A stretch of 64,000 bases of DNA from JAKZVK01 sp965248255. Lineage in GTDB: Bacteria; Acidobacteriota; Terriglobia; Bryobacterales; UBA6623. Where the stretch lies: positions 1,178,001 through 1,242,000 of the forward strand of contig CBDFIW010000003.1 in NCBI GenBank assembly GCA_965248255.1, in the 5' to 3' direction. Under the pieces are notes generated by a model. It was not told the origin of the DNA and did not search any database. It saw nothing but the letters and a program-made list of their open reading frames with translations. The translations under genes were made by a program, and so were the position numbers. Position 1 is the stretch's first letter; each line of letters starts with the position of its first letter. This document shows, one piece after another, positions 1-8,042 of the stretch.

Positions 1-2045
1 GCGAGCACCCGGACCTGCTGCTCCTCGTCGGTGAGCGCTAGGGCAAGCTCGGCCGCCTGCTTGTTCTTCCCTGTCTTAGCCAGTTCCTGAGCGATGGCCG
101 ACAGTGCTCGAACCTGCTGCTCCTTGCACGGTGCCCATCCACCCCCATGCAGCCGTGTGCAGGGGCCGACGATTGTCTGGGCGACCACGAAGGACTGCGC
201 AATCTCGCCGGCCTCGGCCTGTCCGCCGGCGATGAGGGTGAGGACCTGGGCCTGCTGCTTTTTGTTAGTGAGCGTCAGAGCGAGTTCGGCCACCTGGGCG
301 AAGATTTCAAGAGCCTCAGCGCCGTCTCCCGCCCGGGCTCGGGCCTCGGCGACGATACCAGCGAGGAGGCGGCCCTGCTGTCCATCGCTGACGGTCTGCA
401 CGACAGCGAGCGCCTGGGCGATGCCGCCAGCCTCGGCTTGCGCCGCCGCGATGACGGACAGTACCTGGTCCCTCAGCTCTTCGTCCGTCATTGTCTGCGC
501 GATCTTGATCGCCTGGGCAAAGCTCTCGCGAGCCCCGGCTCGGTCCCCCACCCGGGCCTGCGCCTGGGCGATGCGATACAGCACCCAGGCCCGCCTGAAT
601 TTGTGGCTGATTGTTTTTGCGAACGTCAGCGCTCGGGAGACAGTCTTTTTAGCTCCGGCACGGTCATCTGCCCGGCCCTGCGCTAGAGCGATGTCGGCCA
701 GCACCCCGGCTCGCCCCCCTATGCCGCCGTGCCACAACGTGTTAGCCACCACGACCCAAGCCTTGGTGATGCCGGCCAGTACCCTGGCCTGCCGGACAAC
801 TAGCGTCTCCGCACTGTCAACGGTCTCGGCTTCCCCGGCGGCGATGTGAACCAACGCCCGGGTTTGCTCCTCAGACATGTCGGCCAGTACCCTGGTCTGC
901 CACCCGCCGTATTTGAAGATCTCGGTCATGACCCCCGCAAAGATGGCGACAGCCCACTCCAAGAAGCGCACCGGCCAACCGTGATCCATCGCCCGTGTGA
1001 CCGCGAGCGCCTTGGAAAAACTTATTTGAGCTCCGGGGCGATCCCCTGCTCGGGCTTGTCCCTCGGCAATAGCGGCTAGTACCCTGGCCCGCTCCCATTT
1101 GTCGGTGAGCGTTCGGGGGAGTGGCTGCGCAATCTCGCCGGCCTCGGCAGCCTGTTTTTCGGCGATGCGAATGAAGGCCTGCGTTTGTTCTTCGGCAAGC
1201 AGATCCCAGTCTCGAAGATTCATTCTGAACCCATAAAGCGTGCAGGCCTTTCTCCACTCGTTGGTGATCGTTCGTGCGACTACGACGGGTCTCGCAATAT
1301 CGTCGGCCTCGGCTATGTAAACCAGCACACGGGCTTGTCCCTCGGCAATAGCGGCCAGCACCTGTGCCCGGTCTATTTCATTTTGGATCGTATGGGCGAT
1401 CTTGATCGCCTGAGCAAAGCTCTCGCGAGCCCCGGCTCGGTCCCCCACCCGGGCTTGGGCTCCAGCTATGTGAACCAGCGCCTGAGCGTGAGCCTTCGCG
1501 ACGTTAGCCAGGCTGTTCCACTCCGCCCACTCTTTTCCGATGATAGTGTTCGCGAACTTGATGGCCCGGGTGAAGCTCTCTTGAGCCCCGGCGCGGTCTC
1601 CCGCCCGGGACTGGGCCTCGGCGATATCGGCGAGGAGCCGGACATGCTGCTCATCGTCGGTTCGTTCCGCCGCCGCGAGCGCTTGGGTGAAGCTCTCGTG
1701 AGCCCCGGTGCGGTTCCCGGCTCCGGCTTGTACTTCGGCGATGTTGGCCATCGCCCGAGCCCGCTCTTCGTTATCGGTAATGGTTTGCGCAAGCGCCACC
1801 GCCTGGCCGATGACACACACATAAGCGGTCCGGGCAACCTCAATCTGGTTGACCGCTAGAACAGTGGGCGAATATTGCTCGATGATAGCCTGGAAGGCCG
1901 CCTTCGCCTGTTCGAGCAACGCCAGTTTGGCTGGCGCTAACGGCTCGTTCTTAGCGGCTTGGAGGAGCGTGACAGCCTCGACGAACGGCTTGTTGTGCGG
2001 TGCAGTCTCATGGTTGTCTCCGTTCACCACGTCCTTCCCATCCAC
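1..2045 (-). CDS. TPR-like alpha-helical repeat protein (partial, 3' end outside window)
   Basis: One minus-strand frame stays open from a TGA at 2064-2066 to the left edge, about 680 codons, with no stop inside the window. The translation is a run of helical repeats of about 35-45 residues built around motifs such as RVGDRAGARESFAQAIKIA, AAIAEGQAR and LTDEEQQVRVLA, typical of TPR-like or SEL1-like solenoids that act as protein-protein scaffolds. No catalytic domain is visible in the part present. GTG codons at 2043-2045 or 2028-2030 are the only reasonable starts; the first is listed. Plus-strand ORFs over the same interval are products of the repetitive, GC-rich coding sequence. Partner and pathway are unknown. 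Confidence 0.75.
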   Translation of the reverse strand, partial: MDGKDVVNGDNHETAPHNKPFVEAVTLLQAAKNEPLAPAKLALLEQAKAAFQAIIEQYSPTVLAVNQIEVARTAYVCVIGQAVALAQTITDNEERARAMANIAEVQAGAGNRTGAHESFTQALAAAERTDDEQHVRLLADIAEAQSRAGDRAGAQESFTRAIKFANTIIGKEWAEWNSLANVAKAHAQALVHIAGAQARVGDRAGARESFAQAIKIAHTIQNEIDRAQVLAAIAEGQARVLVYIAEADDIARPVVVARTITNEWRKACTLYGFRMNLRDWDLLAEEQTQAFIRIAEKQAAEAGEIAQPLPRTLTDKWERARVLAAIAEGQARAGDRPGAQISFSKALAVTRAMDHGWPVRFLEWAVAIFAGVMTEIFKYGGWQTRVLADMSEEQTRALVHIAAGEAETVDSAETLVVRQARVLAGITKAWVVVANTLWHGGIGGRAGVLADIALAQGRADDRAGAKKTVSRALTFAKTISHKFRRAWVLYRIAQAQARVGDRAGARESFAQAIKIAQTMTDEELRDQVLSVIAAAQAEAGGIAQALAVVQTVSDGQQGRLLAGIVAEARARAGDGAEALEIFAQVAELALTLTNKKQQAQVLTLIAGGQAEAGEIAQSFVVAQTIVGPCTRLHGGGWAPCKEQQVRALSAIAQELAKTGKNKQAAELALALTDEEQQVRVL

Positions 2046-2324
2046 TTCACTTCGCCAATGATCTCAGCATTGCCCGGCCAGGGCAAGGGTTTCCAAGAGG
2101 GATTGTCGCTGAGCAGCAGCCAACTGCCATCCTCGCCCTTGCCTGCTCTCTTCACCACTAGGCCGTCGCCGACGCCCTGTTGGCACTGCTCGACGAATAC
2201 GAGGGCTGGAACCCCTACGACATCAAGTGGGTGGATGAGGTGTGTGTGCAGCTCATGGGGGGCAACGGGCAGGAAGGCCGGAAGCGGTGTGGGGAAAAGG
2301 GGGCGTGAATACGAGGATTCCCGG

Positions 2325-2465
2325 TTCGCCTATCAGATCATGGTAGGTCTCTCGGTTCGAGTCTCCCCGCTCCTGGAGTTCCACACTGGCTACCGCTTTC
2401 GCTCAAGTAGGGGGGCGGAGATTGATGCCGCCCATATTGAGGCAGGCATCCGGTTCCGGTTTTGA
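2325..2465 (+). pseudogene. C-terminal remnant of an outer-membrane beta-barrel protein
   Basis: About 46 codons ending in TGA at 2463-2465 read like the last strands of an OmpA/Opa-type eight-stranded barrel: AYQIMVGLSV, then a GYRFRS strand, ending in the aromatic terminal strand HIEAGIRFRF expected for BAM recognition. The sequence upstream in the same frame does not look like protein, so only the 3' end of the gene survives. It lies between the repeat-protein gene and the HEPN-like gene, in a stretch that looks like rearranged debris. Confidence 0.5.
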
Positions 2466-2511
2466 TTCGACTCTGGGAACGACGAGATGGAGCGAAATGG
2501 GGGGGCCAGGT

Positions 2512-2560
2512 GATGTGGATGGCCAGGACGCTGTGAACGGAGACAACCATGAGACTGCAG
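2512..2560 (+). repeat. Inverted copy of the 5' end of the repeat-protein gene
   Basis: This segment matches, in opposite orientation, 2004-2049 at the start of the repeat-protein gene, including 27 identical bases. Read on the plus strand it encodes VDGQDAVNGDNHETA, against VDGKDVVNGDNHETA at the start of the repeat protein. Both are therefore coding-derived, and this copy looks like the leftover 5' end of a paralogue. The rest of 2066-2664 shows only this fragment and an outer-membrane barrel tail. Confidence 0.55.
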
Positions 2561-2663
2561 TGCGGAAGGCAATGTCGATGCTCGAACCCGCATCAATATT
2601 GACGTTGGAGGTTAGCCGAAGGTTGCTGCTGCTTTTCCAAAAAGGAAATCCGGGTCAAATTGT

Positions 2664-4040
2664 TCAACAGGCAGGTCTTCGCGGATTCCGGGCCAGTAGC
2701 TTTTGCAGCCCGGGATAAGCGTCGTGGGCCGACGCATAGCCACTTATTTGGTCGATCTGTGCCTTGACAAATACCTCCCAGTACGGTCGACTGTCGGAAA
2801 GAAGCGAAATCGTCTGGTCAAATAGTTGTTCGAGGATGTCCGATGTGCCGGCAGCACTCCAAATCTGTGCGTTATCACTCACGGCCTTCAGCACTTTTCC
2901 CACATCTTCAGCGGAAAACCACTTGGCAAGTGGCAAGATAAAGGACTGACCGAGATGCTCGGCGTGGCGATAACTGCTGGCTTGAGCGTAGATCTCAAGT
3001 CCTCGACCGACGAGTTCCTTTCTCGGGCGCTCGGCGATGATGCTGATCTGCGTGGCTTCATCGAAGCCTTTGAACTTCTCAAGCAGGACTTCGGACAACG
3101 GGGGGATGGCAAACGCATCGAAGGCAGCGTGGGCCTTGAGGGTTTCTATGTCAGCGGTCTTGAGAAGCGATTTGATGCGCGTCCGGTCGGGCTCCTTGAG
3201 CCAGTCCCAAATGCGCGGATCGTTCTCGAGGAATGGACAGATGCTTAGAAGAACTTCGTCGGTAACGTGTTCAAGTTTCTCGGCCACGTAGCCAGGCATC
3301 ACTGAGTCATAAATCGCGGTCTTTGCCTTTGCGATCTCGCGTAGCGTCAGCGCCAACGTCCGGATTTTACCGGCATACTTGGCGCCCTCAGCGCCGAACG
3401 GTGCACTGACTATGGCCTTGACGAGATTGATCACTAGTACGTCCTTCGCCCGGTCGAGATACCTCGTGCGAAGGAAAGCGCTGATCTCCTCAGCTGTCGC
3501 CGGGAAAGAGGCGCTCAATAGATCAGCGTCGAACCGGGCAATGGCACTCTTACCCTGCAGCGGTGCGTGCAGGAGAAGGTGTTGCAGCGCATGGACGATG
3601 TGTGCACGAACCAGCTCCGGCGATGGTTGATAAAGCTCATCCTCGACTACGAAGGCGGGATGCGCGCACAGATGCCGATCTTTTTGAAGGCGCTCGAGGG
3701 CGGCGTACTCATGCGGCGCAAGAAGCTGGAGGTCCTTGTTGGCTTTGGTCAACAGCTTGGATTCAATCTCCTGCAGCTTCTGCTTGCTGGCGGTCTTGAT
3801 TGCGTCGTCGAGTACCTTCACGAACGCTTTGGGAGCCTTTTCACCCTGACTGGCCAGCTCGCGGGTCTTAGCAATGATGTCGTAAGCAACCGCAATCCAT
3901 GTGGACATCAGCGCAGATCGCAAAGCGCCGCCGCGATAGGCGGTTATCGCTTCGCGTATCAGTCGACGCGATTCACGATCACGCACAGAAAGCGCGAGCA
4001 CATCGATATCTGAGAGCCCGAAATTGCCAGACGTGCTCAT
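2664..4040 (-). CDS. Hypothetical protein with HEPN-like R-x4-H motif
   Basis: A 458-residue protein, not assignable to a named family by reading. The ATG at 4038-4040 was chosen because a GGAG lies 6-7 bases upstream; an upstream in-frame start would add MCGVI. Residues about 15-155 are helical and contain DRHLCAHPAF, an R-x4-H signature of the kind found in HEPN RNases of toxin and abortive-infection systems. The rest is helical with no other motif seen. It starts two bases after the stop of the 80-residue gene, so the two are almost certainly co-transcribed. A defence or toxin role is an inference from the motif alone. Confidence 0.7.
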   Translation of the reverse strand: MSTSGNFGLSDIDVLALSVRDRESRRLIREAITAYRGGALRSALMSTWIAVAYDIIAKTRELASQGEKAPKAFVKVLDDAIKTASKQKLQEIESKLLTKANKDLQLLAPHEYAALERLQKDRHLCAHPAFVVEDELYQPSPELVRAHIVHALQHLLLHAPLQGKSAIARFDADLLSASFPATAEEISAFLRTRYLDRAKDVLVINLVKAIVSAPFGAEGAKYAGKIRTLALTLREIAKAKTAIYDSVMPGYVAEKLEHVTDEVLLSICPFLENDPRIWDWLKEPDRTRIKSLLKTADIETLKAHAAFDAFAIPPLSEVLLEKFKGFDEATQISIIAERPRKELVGRGLEIYAQASSYRHAEHLGQSFILPLAKWFSAEDVGKVLKAVSDNAQIWSAAGTSDILEQLFDQTISLLSDSRPYWEVFVKAQIDQISGYASAHDAYPGLQKLLARNPRRPAC

Positions 4041-4042
4041 GA

Positions 4043-4285
4043 TCACTCCACACACTTTTTCAGTTGCTTAAACGCAGCCTGATCTCCGTCCGCGGCCCGT
4101 GCTGCAAGAATTCCGATCCCTTCCTGTGCAGCAATGACGTACCCTTCCACATCGGACGGCAGGCGAGGGGTTGCGTCCAGATCCGGCAAAGCAACCATCG
4201 GTTTCGGTTGGAGGCTCGCCAGCGCCGCGTCAAATCGCGACCCCATCTTTCGCCGCCCTTTCTCAACGGAGCGGACCGTATCCAA
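4043..4285 (-). CDS. Small hypothetical protein upstream of the HEPN-like gene
   Basis: 80 residues beginning MDTVRSVEKGRRKMGSRFD. No family is recognised and no transmembrane segment or signal peptide is seen. The charged N-terminus and helical C-terminus (ending FKQLKKCVE) could suit a small regulator or antitoxin. Its stop lies two bases before the start of the HEPN-like gene, and the intergenic GGAG is embedded in its last codons, which suggests translational coupling. A partner or antitoxin role is inference from position only. Confidence 0.55.
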   Translation of the reverse strand: MDTVRSVEKGRRKMGSRFDAALASLQPKPMVALPDLDATPRLPSDVEGYVIAAQEGIGILAARAADGDQAAFKQLKKCVE

Positions 4286-4379
4286 CGTAAAGCCGGTCTG
4301 CGACGCTTACGTCCTCCCCGCCCACCTCACTTCAACCGAAGAGCACGGGGCAGGCGATTTCTTCACCCGGCCCGCTAGC

Positions 4380-4451
4380 TTAGGCGGGAGAGACTTCCTT
4401 GAGCCGTCCAGTAGCACAATCGTAGATGAAGCCTCGTACTTGATCCTTATA
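4380..4451 (-). pseudogene. 3' fragment of interrupted beta-carbonic anhydrase
   Basis: The minus strand here encodes YKDQVRGFIYD followed by CATGRLKEVSPA and a TAA, the canonical C-terminus of a type II beta-carbonic anhydrase. The matching N-terminal part lies at 10745-11172. Joining the two across the duplicated TTATA restores the frame (NPFI-L-YKDQVRGF). The gene was therefore split by the mobile segment 4452-9704 and later IS1595 insertions. This fragment has no start of its own. Confidence 0.85.
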
Positions 4452-4457
4452 CCGGGA

Positions 4458-5486
4458 AATGGGGTATTTACTTGACTCAGGTAGCCCCAAGATGTAGTAT
4501 GCGGTGCGATGGAGGACTATCCGCGGAACTTGGCTGAGTTCGAGGCCCGCTTTGCGACGGAGGAGGCTTGTCGGGATTATCTGTTCCAGCTGCGCTGGCC
4601 GGAAGGATTCCGCTGTCCGCGCTGCGGACACGGCGCGGCTTGGCCGGTCCGGCAAGGGCTGTGGGAGTGCTCGGGCTGCGGTCGGCAGACCTCGGTCACC
4701 GCTGGCACGGTGTTCCAGGACACTCGTCAGCCCCTGCGGCTGTGGTTGCGAGCCATCTGGTGGGTGACCAGTCAGAAAAACGGAGTGAGTGCCCTGGGGC
4801 TGCAGCGAGTCTTGGGGCTGGGCAGCTACAAGACGGCCTGGAGCTGGCTGCACAAGTTGCGCCGCGCCATGGTGCGCCCCGGTCGCGACCGCCTCAGCGG
4901 CCGTGTGGAGGTGGACGAGACGTACTGGGGCAGCCCAGAAGAGGGCGTGCGCGGTCGCCAGACCTATACCAAATCGTTGATTGCCATCGCCGCCCAGGAG
5001 GACGGCAGGGGAACGGGACGGCTTCGGATGCGCAGAGTCCGGGATGCGAGCGCAGAAAGCTTGATGCCCTTTGCCGAAGAAGCGATTGAACGGGGCAGCA
5101 CGGTTCATACCGACGGCTGGCTGGGCTATGAGCCGCTACAGAAGCGCGGCTACCGGCACGAAGTAACGTTCCTCGATGAGGGGCCGGAGTCGGCCTCGAA
5201 GCTGCTGCCCCGAGTGCACCGCGTGGCGTCGCTTTTGAAGCGTTGGCTGCTGGGGACGCATCAGGGGGCCGTCAACCCCGAGCATCTGGACTACTACCTG
5301 GACGAGTTTACCTTCCGCTTTAATCGACGCAACTCTCGCAGCCGAGGGAAGCTCTTCTATCGACTTGTGCAACAGGCGGTCGCCATCGACCCCGTGCCAT
5401 ACAAGTCCATCATCGGCGGCACTGAAAATGCTGCTTCTGTCGACCACAAGATGTAGGGGTCACCTGAGTCAAGTAAATACCCCAGT
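4458..5486 (+). mobile_element. IS1595-family insertion sequence, copy 1
   Basis: A complete 1029-bp element with near-perfect 25-bp inverted repeats (inner part TATTTACTTGACTCAGGT) differing only at the second base. It is flanked by the 8-bp target duplication TACCGGGA at 4450-4457 and 5487-5494, the length expected for the family. It is inserted six bases inside the left end of the IS1380 transposition unit. Same length and orientation as the copies at 9716 and 59351. Confidence 0.95.
4509..5456 (+). CDS. IS1595-family transposase
   Basis: 315 residues. The N-terminal zinc ribbon has two CxxC pairs (CPRCGHG and CSGCGRQ), followed by a helical DNA-binding segment and the DDE-type core with VEVDETYWG and HTDGWLGY. 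The C-terminus carries the family block GTHQGAV...EFTFRFNRR. It catalyses cut-and-paste or copy-paste movement of the element. The start is the ATG 51 bases from the left end. The amino-acid sequence is identical in all three copies in this window. Confidence 0.95.
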   Translation: MEDYPRNLAEFEARFATEEACRDYLFQLRWPEGFRCPRCGHGAAWPVRQGLWECSGCGRQTSVTAGTVFQDTRQPLRLWLRAIWWVTSQKNGVSALGLQRVLGLGSYKTAWSWLHKLRRAMVRPGRDRLSGRVEVDETYWGSPEEGVRGRQTYTKSLIAIAAQEDGRGTGRLRMRRVRDASAESLMPFAEEAIERGSTVHTDGWLGYEPLQKRGYRHEVTFLDEGPESASKLLPRVHRVASLLKRWLLGTHQGAVNPEHLDYYLDEFTFRFNRRNSRSRGKLFYRLVQQAVAIDPVPYKSIIGGTENAASVDHKM

Positions 5487-5721
5487 TACCGGGATTTCCG
5501 TTTTGGCCATCCCGGCACGGTCAGGGTACTCCAATCCGCGGCTCGGATGCAAGGTCTTCGTTCTCCTCTCACGATCGATGCTCCGTTCGCTCCCGTTTCG
5601 GTCGCTGAATGCCGCTCGATCGCCGCGTTCCAGCTCGCTGGAGGGCTTTACGCCGACACTGCTCCTAGCTGAGATTTACGTGGCTGCTTCGTCTTTGCCC
5701 CGGAGGGGCTAAAGAAAATAG

Positions 5722-5741
5722 CCCACGGCTTCAGCCGTGGG
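5722..5741. repeat. Short perfect hairpin (REP-like)
   Basis: CCCACGGC-TTCA-GCCGTGGG, an 8-bp perfect stem preceded by an A-rich stretch. It could be a REP-type palindrome or a factor-independent terminator-like structure downstream of the lipoprotein genes, which read toward it. No T-tract follows on either strand, so a repeat is more likely than a terminator. Confidence 0.5.
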
Positions 5742-5895
5742 TAAGGTTCCCTGATCCTTCGCAGCCCTGGAAGGGCGATACAGCCTCTGAGTTGGAATCA
5801 ACCCGCTTTAACGATGGATAAACCCTTGGCGAGTTGGCGCCCACAAGCGTAGCATCTTACAAGCGGCAGTTCCTGTGCCACTATGGCCCTTCGAT

Positions 5896-5968
5896 GCCGA
5901 ACGATCAAGCTCAGGGACGGGCGAGCGGCGAAGCCGCGAGTCCTGTCCGGTGCAACGAGTGGTTTGGC
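5896..5968 (-). other. Integron attC-like recombination site
   Basis: Read on the minus strand the 73-bp segment starts GCCAAAC and ends GTTCGGC (R'' and R' core positions). It contains CACTCGTTGCACCGGAC on the 5' side and CTGAGCTTGATC on the 3' side, and a central stem GCGGC-GAA-GCCGC. These parts pair imperfectly in the way attC sites fold. It lies about 65 bp beyond the stop codon of the minus-strand lipoprotein gene, where a cassette's attC belongs. Assigned by eye; a covariance-model search would be decisive. Confidence 0.6.
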
Positions 5969-6033
5969 GCCTCAGCGGCCTGTGTCCTTCTTGGCCTTGT
6001 GTGGTCGTTGTTGTTAGGATCCGCACATTTATC

Positions 6034-6687
6034 CTATTTCTTAGAGACACCGTCCACCACGACACCGTCCCTCGTGAACTTGACAGTTGCGCCGACCTGT
6101 TTCGTCACATAAGTTTCCCCACCAGCCACAAACTCCATTCCCTTTGAGGTGAACACCCACGTCGTATTGATAAACATCTCGCAACCATCGGCGAGGCGCA
6201 TTCCTGCGGTCGACAATGGGCGCGCACTCTTCGATGAGACCCACAATAAGCTACCCGAAGCCTTCGCGATCTCAATGGTGATCTCCTCTCTCATCTCGAA
6301 ACCCTTCGTCACTTGGATGGGACCATCGATGGTGAATGGGCAACCTTGGTAACCAAATATCGGGATACGCTTCCCTCTCTTTCCCTCTTCATTCAGAACA
6401 TAGGCAACATCTTGGTAGATGAGGGGGCAGACGTTCGTTGTGCCTCGGACCGTCGCTGTAACCGTGACGCCCTTTGTACTGTCGCCGAAGTGTACGCGCG
6501 CCGCGGGTGGTCCCAGGATTCCGTTTTCGTCCCTCTCGTGGTAGAGTGTCGGTAGACGGTCATAAGACAGACTTACGACATCTGGTTCTCGCTCCTCCGG
6601 TTGTGCGTCCTTCTCGCTACAGCCACTAGCTAGTAGAACAAGCGCTAGGACAATTGCTAGTGAAATCTCGACCTTGCAAGTATTCAT
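6034..6687 (-). CDS. Hypothetical lipoprotein (integron-cassette gene)
   Basis: 217 residues from the ATG at 6685-6687, which has GGAAGG about eight bases upstream. The first 24 residues form a lipoprotein signal: MNTCKVE, a hydrophobic run, then LASGC as lipobox, predicting acylation at Cys and a periplasmic mature chain. The mature part is beta-rich (VTVTATVRGTTNV, WVFTSKGMEF), with three further cysteines that could form disulfides, and no catalytic motif. An attC-like site follows its stop. It shares orientation with the ankyrin-type lipoprotein gene upstream, in the same mobile segment. Confidence 0.75.
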   Translation of the reverse strand: MNTCKVEISLAIVLALVLLASGCSEKDAQPEEREPDVVSLSYDRLPTLYHERDENGILGPPAARVHFGDSTKGVTVTATVRGTTNVCPLIYQDVAYVLNEEGKRGKRIPIFGYQGCPFTIDGPIQVTKGFEMREEITIEIAKASGSLLWVSSKSARPLSTAGMRLADGCEMFINTTWVFTSKGMEFVAGGETYVTKQVGATVKFTRDGVVVDGVSKK

Positions 6688-6848
6688 TATTCGATCCTTC
6701 CCTCGGATGCACGCCGAGTAGGCACGGGGCATTGCGGCTCGCAACATGCGCTTCAGTTCACGTCGATACCAACCGTCGCAGTAGTCTGCGGTAGTCCCCG
6801 ATATCACCCATATTTCTGCCAATGTAGTTTGAAGGGCCTCGATCCCAA

Positions 6849-7993
6849 TTATTGCCGAGACCCGATCTGAGCTTTCAGGTCCAATAGTTCTTTGTCCTCT
6901 GGGGCTAGCTTCAGACCCTCTTGGATTGCCTGAGCAGCCCAATCTCTGTACCCGATTTGGATGTACAGGCGTGCGACTCGGAGCTTTGATGCGATAACGT
7001 GCCGAACGGCATCCGATCCTGCTCCGGGAACCACGAGTGGCTCGAAGCTATCGATACTAGCCACAACCACTGATCGGAAGTGGTCGAACTGTTCAGGAGC
7101 TGCCCCATACGTGAATTGGTACATCGTACCGCCGATTAGGACTTGTTTGATCTCGTTCTTAAGCCCGCCCGGATGTTCAAGGAGGATCTGAACCGCTGGG
7201 GAGTCGAACAAGCGAACTTCTTCGATCTTAGTGGACGCCCCTGTGCGTTGCTCGATCCGGCCGACCTCCCGCTGAGCATTGTTCATGAGTGCTGCAAAGT
7301 CAGGAGAAGGACTTGTCATCCCGAGGATCTTGAGCTGAGCCTGAAACTTTCCAGTTCCCGTTCCGGGCGGGAACTGAAAGTCCACCTTACCTCGCGGGTC
7401 TTCCTTGTAATCTCGCGTCTCCCAACCTGCCGGGGGTCGAATCTTGAAAAGCCCTTGGCATCTTGATAGATCGTCTCTGCGAGCACAGGATGATCCGACC
7501 TGCTCGGGCCTTGGGGCTTTGCGGTGGCCTCCTTGAGAAGTTTGATGATCTCGGCTCGGTCATCCTTTTCTGCCACGCTCAGCGCTGTGCGGCCATCTCT
7601 GCCTTTCTTGTCCACGTCTGCTCCAGCAGCAAGCAGAATCCGTACGACTTCGGTGTGACCCTTCCAGACGGCGTACATCAGCGCCGTCCCACCCACAGAG
7701 TCCTGCGCATCTAGGTCGGCCCCGCGAGCGAGAAGAACCTTCACCACCGCCATGTGACCGTTGACAGCCGCGTAAAGGAGAGCCGTAGAGTCGTTGTAAC
7801 CCTTCCCATTGACGTTCATGCCGTTGTCTAGCAGCGATTGGACGCGTTTCGCATCGCCGCTCTCGGCCGCCTGGCGTAAATCGAAATCCTTGCTGTCCTG
7901 CTTGACTTGCGCTGCGCTTTGGTCTGATCCTCCCGCCCCACATCCGAGGGCGGCGAGGAGGATCAGCGCGGCAGCAGATATCCGTGGTTTCAT
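6849..7993 (-). pseudogene. Ankyrin-repeat lipoprotein with C-terminal PsbP-like domain, frameshifted
   Basis: The ATG at 7991-7993 follows a strong GGAGGAG. Residues 1-20 form a lipoprotein signal (ALILLAALGC). Four ankyrin repeats follow (DSTALLYAAVNGHMAVVKVL, GGTALMYAVWKGHTEVVRIL, DGRTALSVAEKDD). After QDAKGF the frame breaks at a T4 run (A4 at 7447-7450 on the plus strand). The next frame continues as FKIRPPAGWETRDYKEDPRG and a domain resembling PsbP/DUF1795, to a stop at 6849. One added T would fuse both parts into a protein of about 380 residues. A C-terminal TPR-like stretch (WAAQAIQEGLKLAPEDKEL) ends it. Confidence 0.7.
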
Positions 7994-8009
7994 GCTCTCC
8001 TCCGTGGTT

Positions 8010-8034
8010 GCCTAACTCTTGTTTATGCTGACCT
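8010..8034 (-). other. Right half of an attC-like site cut off by IS1380
   Basis: On the minus strand CAGCATAAACAAGAGTTAGGC resembles the 3' half of an attC, ending in the core GTTAGGC at 8010-8016. The ankyrin-gene ATG follows 17 bases later, as expected for a cassette. The 5' half is missing and the IS1380 IRR begins only nine bases beyond the preserved half. It bounds the two-gene cassette together with the attC-like site at 5896-5968. Confidence 0.5.
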
Positions 8035-8042
8035 GGATAAAA

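Noticed and set aside
300..1800. Recurring near-identical DNA units that could suggest a CRISPR array or satellite DNA
   Set aside because: The spacing is that of a coding helical repeat, the units vary at third positions, and there are no uniform direct repeats with unique spacers.
94..1859. Several plus-strand ORFs with repetitive Ala/Ser/Arg-rich sequence
   Set aside because: The minus-strand frame over the same bases is open for over 2 kb and reads as regular helical repeats; the plus-strand ORFs are its shadows.
2620..2664. Sequence AACAATTTGACCCGGA downstream of the HEPN-like gene, vaguely attC-like
   Set aside because: No paired arm or GTTRRRY core could be found at a proper distance; the similarity is limited to one short stretch.
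4452..5108. Long minus-strand ORF across IS1595 copy 1 joined to the carbonic anhydrase tail
   Set aside because: Only the last 24 codons are real (carbonic anhydrase C-terminus); the rest is the reverse complement of the transposase gene.
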